NCBI GenBank assembly: GCA_945906975.1
Contig: CAMDRY010000241.1
Location: forward strand, 1-5,508
From: Bordetella parapertussis
GTDB lineage: Bacteria; Pseudomonadota; Gammaproteobacteria; Burkholderiales; SG8-39
DNA length: 5,508 nt
Direction of reading: 5' to 3'
Within the stretch, counting starts at the first letter, position 1, and each line of letters starts with the position of its first letter. The position numbers and the translations under genes were made by a program. Below the pieces are notes generated by a model. It ran no database searches, had not been told where the DNA came from, and saw only the letters and a list, made by a program, of their open reading frames with translations. Shown piece after piece: positions 1 to 5,508 of this stretch.

Positions 1-22
1 CAGCAGGGGCCGAGTGAGGCTT

Positions 23-36
23 CAAGTGTCAAGTGT
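23..36. repeat. two tandem copies of CAAGTGT
   Basis: Two perfect back-to-back copies of the 7-mer CAAGTGT (23-29 and 30-36) are followed by a third partial copy, CAAG. The last copy also forms a 5-bp stem, GTGTC/GACAC (33-37 with 42-46). The repeats lie about 75 bases upstream of the start at 112, so they could be an operator, but nothing else supports this. I see no convincing -35/-10 pair in positions 1-100; TTTAAT at 61-66 has no good -35 partner. Confidence 0.35.
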
Positions 37-100
37 CAAGCGACACGCGATCGTTCTTCTTTTAATCCCTGGCAATGCCCTCCCACAGACCGCTTCAACA

Positions 101-105
101 AGAGG
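101..105 (+). promoter_or_regulatory. ribosome binding site deciding the start at 112
   Basis: AGAGG lies directly against the first in-frame ATG (106), which leaves no room for a ribosome to use that codon. It sits 6 bases before the second in-frame ATG (112), which is a normal spacing. The start at 112 is therefore preferred, and the protein is two residues shorter than the longest reading. Confidence 0.6.
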
Positions 106-111
106 ATGAAA

Positions 112-636
112 ATGAATAAAACCGCGAAAGGACCGGTAGCGCTGATCACCGTACTGGCCGCCACGGTGGTGTTTTGCGTGGCAGGCTGGGTGGGCTACGA
201 GAGCGGCCTGGTGCAGTTCGGCCAGCCGGGTGCCGTTCCGGCGCAGCCGGCGGCGGCCGTGCCGCAAACCAGCGAGGCGAGCATCACGCTCGTTTGCGAA
301 GCCACCCACTCCATGCCGGTGAACGGTTTCGACGCCCCACCACGCGTGCAGACCAAAACCATCATCGTAGGCCTGGAATTTGAAGCCAAAACCGGCTGGT
401 ATCAGGGTGACCTTGTGCTCTCCGAGGCAAGAAAAGGCTCATTGACCCAAAAGGACGGAAAAATCCTGGTTACTCGGCCCGCTATGTTCGAGCGTTTCGG
501 CACCATGGTCACGGGGGAACAATTCACCGTCGTTCGCGCCACCGGTGAGTTCCAGCAGACCCTTTTCCTCAAAGGGGACAGAAGCTTTGACCTGATCAAG
601 GGCTACTGCGGCCGCCTCATCAAGGCCCCTCTCTAG
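112..636 (+). CDS. membrane-anchored periplasmic hypothetical protein
   Basis: I do not recognise this family. The protein is 174 residues from the ATG at 112; the numbers below count from the alternative ATG at 106. Residues 10-30 form one hydrophobic segment after a short basic N-terminus (KTAKGP). It contains no obvious signal peptidase site, so it is probably a signal anchor with the rest in the periplasm. Residues 36-56 are a Pro/Ala/Gln-rich linker. The C-terminal domain (about 60-176) alternates short beta-strand-like stretches. It begins near LVCEA (C64) and ends near GYCGRLI (C168), and these two cysteines could form a disulphide closing a small beta domain. The stop TAG (634-636) lies inside a CTAG that is one flank of the MITE-like element at 637-860, and the reading frame is not broken. 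It is the only plus-strand gene here and converges on the Sel1-repeat gene. That it is a real gene is fairly sure; the function is unknown. Confidence 0.75.
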   Translation: MNKTAKGPVALITVLAATVVFCVAGWVGYESGLVQFGQPGAVPAQPAAAVPQTSEASITLVCEATHSMPVNGFDAPPRVQTKTIIVGLEFEAKTGWYQGDLVLSEARKGSLTQKDGKILVTRPAMFERFGTMVTGEQFTVVRATGEFQQTLFLKGDRSFDLIKGYCGRLIKAPL

Positions 637-638
637 AG

Positions 639-653
639 AGCCTGTCGGACTTA
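639..653 (+). repeat. left terminal inverted repeat of the MITE
   Basis: AGCCTGTCGGACTTA is an exact reverse complement of 845-859. It starts three bases after the stop codon of the plus-strand gene, with CTAG (633-636) just outside the element. Confidence 0.85.
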
Positions 654-659
654 GCCCCT

Positions 660-695
660 TTCGGTCAAATTCGGTCAAAAAGTGACAAAAGTGAC
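660..695. repeat. two short tandem duplications inside the MITE
   Basis: TTCGGTCAAA occurs twice back to back (660-669, 670-679), and it is followed by AAAAGTGAC twice back to back (678-686, 687-695). These lie just inside the left terminal repeat, where IS elements often carry promoter or transposase-binding sequences. That role is inference. Confidence 0.6.
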
Positions 696-844
696 TATTG
701 TTTCACTGTGAACTTACCCGGGAAACCTTCCCAAAGGCACGAGGATTGCCCCCATGCGTCACGTTAAACGCAGGCAAAACCAAACCGGATTACGGAAACT
801 GGTCGTGCGCCCCGCCGATTCAATCAATCGTCAGAAGCTTCCCT

Positions 845-859
845 TAAGTCCGACAGGCT
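845..859 (-). repeat. right terminal inverted repeat of the MITE
   Basis: TAAGTCCGACAGGCT is the exact reverse complement of 639-653. It is followed by G860 and then the second CTAG copy (861-864), which contains the stop codon of the minus-strand Sel1-repeat gene. Confidence 0.85.
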
Positions 860-860
860 G

Positions 861-1451
861 CTAGGGATGTACTTCCAGGGCCAGCTTTTCCAGCTGGCGT
901 TGCGCTGCGCTCATGTCTGAAGCGTTCATACGAACGGCGACGATGTCGCGATTCCTTAGCGCCGTATTGCGAAGATTCCCGGACCAATTGGAATAGCCGG
1001 CCGCCGCCAAGGTCGACCACACATAGGATTGAACAAAATCCTGGGGCACGCCCCTGCCATGCGCGTAGAGCACGGCCAGGTTGCCCTGTGCATAGGGATT
1101 TGAGCGAATAGCCGCCTTGCGATACCAGTGCGACGCAGTGTCGTAGTTTTGAACCACGCCCACCCCCAGCTCATACATCCGCCCAAGATTAAATTGTGCC
1201 GTTGCGTTGCCGTTCTGCGCTAGCCCGCCCCAAATTCTTTCGGCTTCGGAATAATTTCCCCGGTCAAACGCCCGCAGTCCGTCTTCGGGGGTTTCATCGA
1301 AACCGCAACCGAACATGCCCGCCGCAAAAGCGCAAATTACCGCGATCGTGCGCCACCTTGCCGCATACGCGCGATACGACAAGCGCAGCGAAAAAACCAT
1401 GCGCTTTGTCATTGGCACGTGCACGCCACGCCCCGGCAGTTCAGCCGACAC
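861..1451 (-). CDS. exported Sel1-repeat (TPR-like) protein
   Basis: The protein has 196 residues from a GTG start at 1451. Residues 15-35 are rich in Arg and Lys, then comes a hydrophobic stretch (about 35-48) ending in MFGC (C49). This suggests an exported protein and possibly a lipoprotein, although MFGC is a weak lipobox. The rest is helical repeats: a TPR-like unit (about 57-83, NYSEAERIW), then two Sel1 units with the typical AxxxLGxxYxxGxGVxQ pattern (about 84-118 and 119-154), then a helical tail. Sel1 repeats are protein-binding scaffolds, and periplasmic or surface examples often act in assembly or signalling; the partner here is unknown. The GTG is chosen because GAGG lies 6 bases upstream and the start overlaps the previous gene by 11 bp, which implies translational coupling. 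An ATG at 1412 would give a more ordinary signal peptide. The stop TAG (863-861) lies in the CTAG flank of the MITE. Confidence 0.85.
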   Translation of the reverse strand: MSAELPGRGVHVPMTKRMVFSLRLSYRAYAARWRTIAVICAFAAGMFGCGFDETPEDGLRAFDRGNYSEAERIWGGLAQNGNATAQFNLGRMYELGVGVVQNYDTASHWYRKAAIRSNPYAQGNLAVLYAHGRGVPQDFVQSYVWSTLAAAGYSNWSGNLRNTALRNRDIVAVRMNASDMSAAQRQLEKLALEVHP

Positions 1452-2160
1452 AACCAGCCTCGATCCAATGCAGACGCCCCGGCCGTATCATCCAGGGCAA
1501 GAGCAAGCGCGCGCCGGATGAGGGCAGCACCCGGGTCGTCAAATGATCACGCCACTCCCCGGCGGCGCTTACCCGTTTCGCCAAGGGCATGGCCTCTTCG
1601 GTTGCATCAAGAATAAAAGCTTGGGGCACCGGCCTATTCGCCGCCCAGAGCCCCGATAGCCGGTCATGAAAAGACGCCCACTGACGTCCCTTGAGCCGCC
1701 GGCCGAGCGCTTCAATTTCGGCTTCAGCAAGCCCCGCTTCTGGCCTGTGCAAAGCATGCTGACCGAGCATGTTGCAAAACAGCAGGGCATGACCCGGAAA
1801 GGCTTCGAGCAGACGCTCCAAGGCCATAAATATGTCGGCCCTTTCCCAGGAGACCTTCACGCCGCTTGAAGCTAGTGCCCGGCCGTGAACCAAACCGAAC
1901 AGCGCGGGGGCCAGCGGATCCGTATCCACCGCATGAATGCTGGGAAAACGGCATAAAAAACTGTCCGGAAGGCACCAGCCTGCGCTGGGGCCCAACAGCA
2001 GCAGTCCTGTGCATCGGTGCTCCCACTGATTAAGCCACAAGGCAATGTTGCCGTTGAAATCGGCCCATTGCCGCCGTAGTCGCAAAGCGCGCAAATGCCA
2101 GACTACCCCTCCACTGGGACTGAAGCAGGCGGCAAGTTCTGAAAATAGAGTCTTTCCCAT
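1441..2160 (-). CDS. conserved hypothetical, methyltransferase-like fold
   Basis: The protein has 239 residues and no signal peptide or membrane segment, so it is probably cytoplasmic. Residues 53-65 (LLLLGPSAGWCLP) look like the glycine-containing loop after the first strand of a Rossmann-type, SAM-dependent methyltransferase. An acidic end of the second strand follows (HAVDTDPLAP, 76-85), and residues 125-134 (ALLFCNMLGQ) sit where motif IV is expected. The N-terminus (WHLRALRLR, 21-29) and the SFHDRLSG segment (163-170) seem to be the family's own signatures. I recall proteins with this pattern as uncharacterised in beta- and gammaproteobacteria, but cannot name the family. The glycine loop is not the usual GxGxG, so methylation activity is not certain. 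The ATG at 2160 has a poor Shine-Dalgarno sequence. The gene begins 39 bp after the sigma-54 activator gene and its end overlaps the Sel1-repeat gene by 11 bp, so it probably belongs to the same transcript. Confidence 0.75.
   Translation of the reverse strand: MGKTLFSELAACFSPSGGVVWHLRALRLRRQWADFNGNIALWLNQWEHRCTGLLLLGPSAGWCLPDSFLCRFPSIHAVDTDPLAPALFGLVHGRALASSGVKVSWERADIFMALERLLEAFPGHALLFCNMLGQHALHRPEAGLAEAEIEALGRRLKGRQWASFHDRLSGLWAANRPVPQAFILDATEEAMPLAKRVSAAGEWRDHLTTRVLPSSGARLLLPWMIRPGRLHWIEAGCVG
1458..1461 (-). promoter_or_regulatory. ribosome binding site supporting the GTG start at 1451
   Basis: Read on the minus strand, GAGG stands 6 bases before the GTG at 1451, inside the last codons of the upstream gene. 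No comparable Shine-Dalgarno sequence precedes the alternative ATG at 1412. Confidence 0.55.
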
Positions 2161-2199
2161 GTCACGGACACATCCATCATAACTGCCGGGACTGCGCAG

Positions 2200-3384
<1,185 letters not shown>

Positions 3385-3392
3385 TCGCCAGG

Positions 3393-3396
3393 CTCC
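3393..3396 (-). promoter_or_regulatory. ribosome binding site for the TTG start at 3384
   Basis: GGAG on the minus strand lies 8 bases before the TTG at 3384. A stop codon in the same frame at 3411-3409 limits any extension to eight more codons, none of which is ATG or GTG, so TTG is the only available start unless there is a frameshift. Confidence 0.45.
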
Positions 3397-3430
3397 GCGA
3401 CAATTGCGTCATCACCATCATGGCAGCGTG

Positions 3431-4030
3431 CTACTCCACACCATGCTGCAAGGTTTTGTTAAGCGCAGTCCAGCCGGCGGCGGTGACAAACATTTCCCCC
3501 TGGTTAGACTGGTCCGCGCGGATGCCAAGAAACCCGCTTTGCATCAGCCAGCGCACCCGCTCGCCGACCTTGCTCGAGGAAATGCGCAAATCGGGGGCAA
3601 GCTGCGGCAGGGCATTGTGCGCCACCGGGTTGGCCTCAACGCTGCGCAGAATTTCCACCTCGATGAACGAGAGCAGGCTGGGGGCGCGATGCTCCCCGGA
3701 TGGCTTTTCCGTACTCCCGGAAAAGAGCCGGCGAATAATCATCGTATAGCCGACGACAACAGAGAAAAGCCGGAGGAAATCAAGCAAGGCGAGCTTGGGG
3801 CTGCTCATCAGCGAGCTCGATAACAGAGTCAGGAACAAAGGGATGGTGATGGCGCAAACCACGCCTATCAGCAGCTCGCGCATCAGGCCGGAGTTCGGAC
3901 GCCGCCCGCGGTCGCTAATAAAGAAATTGGCCAGGCCCGCCAACAGGCCGCCGAGCACGACCAGTGCGGAAAATACCGCCAGATACTCCAGCTCATTGAC
4001 GTCCGCCAGACTAAGCGTGCTGCTGATCAT
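3431..4030 (-). CDS. three-TM YLATT-like protein with C-terminal winged helix
   Basis: The protein has 199 residues. The N-terminal half has three predicted membrane segments: about 16-38 (VLGGLLAGLANFFISD at its end), about 52-73 (LLIGVVCAITIPLFLTLLSS) and about 82-102. The order 'GGLxAGLANFF ... LLIGVxxAxxIPLFLxxLSS' matches my memory of the YLATT domain (YEATS-Like-Associating Three TM), described from comparative genomics of prokaryotic conflict and signalling systems. After a polar linker (104-117), residues 118-199 look like a winged helix: helix 120-132, helix near 137-145, a recognition helix near 151-165 (SSSKVGERVRWLMQSGF), and a beta wing (168-184) before a last helix. This suggests a membrane-tethered DNA-binding or protein-sensing switch. 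The ATG at 4030 has a strong GGAGG 4 bases upstream. It ends 46 bp before the FleQ-like gene, so the two are probably co-transcribed. Domain recognition is by eye; the three-TM plus wHTH layout is clear, the YLATT name less so. Confidence 0.8.
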   Translation of the reverse strand: MISSTLSLADVNELEYLAVFSALVVLGGLLAGLANFFISDRGRRPNSGLMRELLIGVVCAITIPLFLTLLSSSLMSSPKLALLDFLRLFSVVVGYTMIIRRLFSGSTEKPSGEHRAPSLLSFIEVEILRSVEANPVAHNALPQLAPDLRISSSKVGERVRWLMQSGFLGIRADQSNQGEMFVTAAGWTALNKTLQHGVE

Positions 4031-4034
4031 TCCG

Positions 4035-4039
4035 CCTCC
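4035..4039 (-). promoter_or_regulatory. ribosome binding site of the YLATT-like gene
   Basis: GGAGG on the minus strand, 4 bases before the ATG at 4030. It is the strongest Shine-Dalgarno sequence in the window and fixes this start. Confidence 0.7.
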
Positions 4040-4157
4040 GTATAACAGGTAAAGTCAAACAGCCAGCACCGGTAGCAAAATGTGTTTTGCCCGAGCCATT
4101 TAGCCGCGTATTGTTATTGTAACGGAATAAGATTTGCACACTGACTCCGCCTTTGGG

Positions 4158-4196
4158 GACTGCCCACTTTGACTGCCGACCAAGACTGCCAACTTC
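4158..4196. repeat. iteron-like array, GACTGCC three times at 13-bp period
   Basis: GACTGCC occurs at 4158-4164, 4171-4177 and 4184-4190, exactly 13 bp apart. In all three units the AC at positions 9-10 is also kept, giving GACTGCCNAC. A weaker GACTCCG is at 4143-4149. The array lies about 130-160 bp upstream of the YLATT-like start and in no gene. Regularly spaced direct repeats in such a place are typical of binding sites for a regulator. Candidate binders are the winged-helix protein itself or the FleQ-like activator; this is inference. Confidence 0.6.
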
Positions 4197-4211
4197 AATG
4201 CTGCTATTGAA
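4194..4211. promoter_or_regulatory. dyad TTCAAT-N6-ATTGAA, possible operator
   Basis: TTCAAT (4194-4199) and ATTGAA (4206-4211) form a perfect 6-bp inverted repeat around GCTGCT. It directly adjoins the GACTGCC array. An 18-bp palindrome of this kind could bind a dimeric regulator. Six-base dyads also arise by chance, so support is modest. Confidence 0.35.
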
Positions 4212-4344
4212 ACCCAATCGAAACAGTTAAACCAACCTTTATTTGTTAAATTTCATTGAGCAAGCTGCAATCGCGGCCGCCGGCAAGGCGGTTCGCAATG
4301 AAACCAATGCGCCCCCCATCCCCGGCAGGGCAAACAGGCTGGGG

Positions 4345-4782
4345 CTAGCGCCGGTTGAACTGGGCAATCGCCGCCGCATCCATGGCGCGCAATTCCTTTT
4401 CCTGGCGAACACGCCGCACCCGCTCATCCTCACGCTCACAGAGCTTGATCATTTTCTTATGCTCCGCCTCGGCCGCCAGATAACGCTCCCGCGCTGCCGC
4501 AAGCTCGCCTTCGGCCTTTACGCGACTAAGCGCAAGCCTCTCCTGCAGCATCTCAATATGCGCAATATAGCGACGCAACAACACAATCTGCGCCATGCCA
4601 TGCGATTCACTCTGCGTGTCGCGCAGCCGCCTGGCATACTCGGCATGCAGATCGCGCACCCGCCTCTCGCTGGCCACAAGGCCATCGAGCACCTGCGTCG
4701 CCCCGCCAACCATTGCCAGCGCCCCGGCGGCTTTTTTCTCGGCGCGCGAGGCCAGCAGCGACCAGATCTGTGCTTTATTCAA
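4345..4782 (-). CDS. fliJ: flagellar export protein FliJ
   Basis: The protein has 145 residues, close to the usual FliJ length (about 147). It is almost wholly alpha-helical and rich in Glu, Arg, Ala and Leu, as expected of the two-helix antiparallel coiled coil that sits in the FliI hexamer like the gamma stalk of an F-type ATPase and links it to the FlhA export gate. Typical features are Y-x3-L in the first helix (EYARRL), the LLRRYIAHIEMLQERL turn region in the middle, and a long charged second helix ending in QFNRR. Sequence conservation in FliJ is low, so position directly after fliI carries much of the weight. No ATG is available: the frame opens with TTG at 4782. A four-codon frame from an ATG at 4793 ends in a TGA that overlaps this TTG. 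It is followed by a 314-bp gap rather than by fliK, which often comes next. Confidence 0.82.
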   Translation of the reverse strand: MNKAQIWSLLASRAEKKAAGALAMVGGATQVLDGLVASERRVRDLHAEYARRLRDTQSESHGMAQIVLLRRYIAHIEMLQERLALSRVKAEGELAAARERYLAAEAEHKKMIKLCEREDERVRRVRQEKELRAMDAAAIAQFNRR

Positions 4783-4808
4783 AGAGCGCCCATGACTGAA
4801 TAAAAAAT

Positions 4809-4850
4809 TGCATCAAAAGTTGCATCAACATGACATCACCCCTGCATCAA
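4809..4850. repeat. TGCATCAA repeats at the fliI-fliJ junction
   Basis: TGCATCAA is found at 4809-4816, 4821-4828 and 4843-4850, with a degenerate TGACATCA at 4831-4838. The starts are 12, 10 and 12 bases apart. The last copy lies in the final codons of fliI and the others in the 53-bp spacer before fliJ. They may be a binding site, an RNA element, or the remains of slippage duplications of the fliI end. Confidence 0.45.
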
Positions 4851-5508
4851 GCCGGTCAGCGCCGCAAGCGTATCGGGGTAATCCACGCCGATATGCATGT
4901 CCTGGCGCAGAAAATTTTCCATATGCGAGCGCACCGCGATGGCCTCGTCCAATTCGGCGTTTGATCCGGCCTGGTAGGCGCCGATCTGTATCAAATCAGC
5001 GTTCTGCTGGTATAGCGTCCACAGCCGCCGGAACCGATTAGCCTCGCGCAATGCTCCTGGCTCGACAATCGCCTGCATCACCCTTGAGATCGAGCCGGTA
5101 AGGTCAATCGCCGGATAGTGCGCCGCATCAGCGAGCGCCCGAGAAAGCATTACCTGGCCATCCAAGGAGGCGCGGGCGATATCGACCACCGGGTCGGATG
5201 AATCGTCGCCCTCCATCAGTACGGTGTAAATCGCCGTGATGGCGCCGTTGCCGTGTCGGCCGACTCCCGCGCGCTCGATCAAATTGGGCAGCAAGGCGAA
5301 CACCGAAGGCGGATAGCCCTTTGCGGTGGGCGGCTCCCCGACTGCAAGGCCGATCTCGCGCTGCGCGTGTGCGACACGCGTCAGGCTGTCCACCAGCATC
5401 AACACACTAAGACCGCGGTCGCGAAAATACTCGGCAATAAGATGCGTAAGACTCGCGGCACGAAGGCGCAGCACCGGCGAAACATTCGCCGGAGCTGCAA
5501 CAACCACT
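4836..5508 (-). CDS. fliI: flagellum-specific ATPase FliI, C-terminal part
   Basis: About 224 residues of the roughly 440-residue ATPase; the start lies beyond the right edge and the P-loop is not in the window. The frame is open to the edge. Visible in order: VVAAPANVSPVLR, Walker B VLMLVDSLTR (about residues 35-44 of the fragment), GEPPTAKGYPPSVF (57-70), EGDD..DP with LDGQVMLSR, the alpha/beta ATPase signature PAIDLTGSIS, and the C-terminal helical domain. FliI hexamers hydrolyse ATP at the cytoplasmic face of the flagellar export apparatus and work with FliH and FliJ. Injectisome ATPases (SctN) are close relatives, but a FliJ-like gene follows immediately and the sequence reads closer to FliI. 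A small oddity is DGQVMLSR where most family members have DGHIVLSR. It ends 53 bp before fliJ. Confidence 0.93.
   Translation of the reverse strand, partial: VVVAAPANVSPVLRLRAASLTHLIAEYFRDRGLSVLMLVDSLTRVAHAQREIGLAVGEPPTAKGYPPSVFALLPNLIERAGVGRHGNGAITAIYTVLMEGDDSSDPVVDIARASLDGQVMLSRALADAAHYPAIDLTGSISRVMQAIVEPGALREANRFRRLWTLYQQNADLIQIGAYQAGSNAELDEAIAVRSHMENFLRQDMHIGVDYPDTLAALTGLMQG

Larger units (their letters stand above)
637..860. mobile_element. MITE-like non-autonomous element, 224 bp
   Basis: The element is bounded by 15-bp perfect terminal inverted repeats (639-653 and 845-859) and by CTAG immediately outside both ends (633-636 and 861-864), which I read as the target-site duplication. 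It has no transposase; the interior is too short and shows only small tandem repeats and a 36-codon open frame (754-864). Several IS families insert at CTAG-like or TA-centred targets and give rise to such miniature elements, but I cannot assign the parent family by eye. The ends differ slightly: left reads AGAGCCTG and right, reverse-complemented, reads CAGCCTG, so the exact border may be off by one base. The insertion lies between two convergent genes and leaves both complete. Confidence 0.75.
4031..4344. other. intergenic region between fliJ and the YLATT-like gene
   Basis: I see no gene in these 314 bases. The region separates fliJ from the downstream unit and should hold the promoter of the YLATT-like gene. 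It is richer in A and T around 4060-4260 than its surroundings. It holds a strong ribosome binding site (4035-4039), three 13-bp-spaced GACTGCC repeats (4158-4190) and a small dyad (4194-4211). I found no convincing sigma-70, sigma-54 (GG-N10-GC) or sigma-28 promoter by eye and no hairpin followed by a T run that would end the fliJ transcript. Confidence 0.6.

Noticed and set aside
33..46. GTGTC-AAGC-GACAC hairpin as a terminator or attenuator
   Set aside because: The stem has only 5 bp, there is no T run directly after it, and it is made largely of the CAAGTGT repeat.
637..860. MITE as a gene-disrupting insertion
   Set aside because: Both flanking reading frames end exactly in the CTAG copies and remain complete.
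4031..4140. Sigma-54, sigma-28 or sigma-70 promoter of the YLATT-like gene
   Set aside because: I looked for GG-N10-GC, TAAA-N15-GCCGATAA and TTGACA/TATAAT pairs. TTGACT is present but its only -10-like partner (TATACG) is too close and overlaps the ribosome binding site region.
4277..4291. CCGCC-GGCAA-GGCGG hairpin after fliJ as a terminator
   Set aside because: The stem is short and no T run follows on the minus strand, so an intrinsic terminator is not supported.
4243..4803. 186-codon open frame on the plus strand
   Set aside because: It lies antisense to fliJ, has no ribosome binding site, and its composition (many His, Arg, Pro) is what a shadow frame of an Ala/Arg/Glu-rich helix gives.
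4345..5508. Injectisome (virulence type III) ATPase and stalk instead of flagellar FliI/FliJ
   Set aside because: The families are close, but the sequence motifs, the FliJ-like length and the nearby FleQ-like activator favour the flagellar reading.

Overview
The window looks like the edge of a flagellar gene cluster in a GC-rich Gram-negative bacterium. A proteobacterium, probably beta or gamma, fits best. The reasons are a FliI ATPase and FliJ pair, a sigma-54 activator whose C-terminal half resembles FleQ/FlrA, and the general base composition. The genus cannot be told from the sequence alone.

Layout, left to right. A single plus-strand gene (112-636) encodes a small inner-membrane-anchored periplasmic protein that I do not recognise. 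It is followed by a 224-bp non-autonomous, MITE-like element (637-860) with 15-bp perfect terminal inverted repeats and a CTAG duplication at both ends. Everything beyond it is on the minus strand. In the direction of transcription (right to left) the genes are: the 3' part of fliI (cut by the window edge), fliJ, a 314-bp intergenic region with a 13-bp-period repeat array, a three-transmembrane plus winged-helix protein of YLATT type, a FleQ-like AAA+/Fis activator without its N-terminal domain, a conserved hypothetical with a methyltransferase-like fold, and an exported Sel1-repeat protein.

How they may work together. FliI and FliJ are the ATPase and central stalk of the flagellar type III export apparatus. 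The four genes from 4030 down to 861 are spaced 46 bp, 39 bp and -11 bp apart, so they may form one transcription unit (inference). That unit would start with a membrane-bound DNA-binding protein, with the repeats and a small dyad at 4158-4211 as candidate operator sites upstream.

Three points are most worth a second look. The first is the YLATT-winged-helix protein next to a receiver-less FleQ-like activator. The second is the 13-bp repeat array upstream of it. The third is the MITE, which appears to have inserted exactly into the 4-bp overlap of two convergent stop codons, so that its target duplication gave each gene its own stop.
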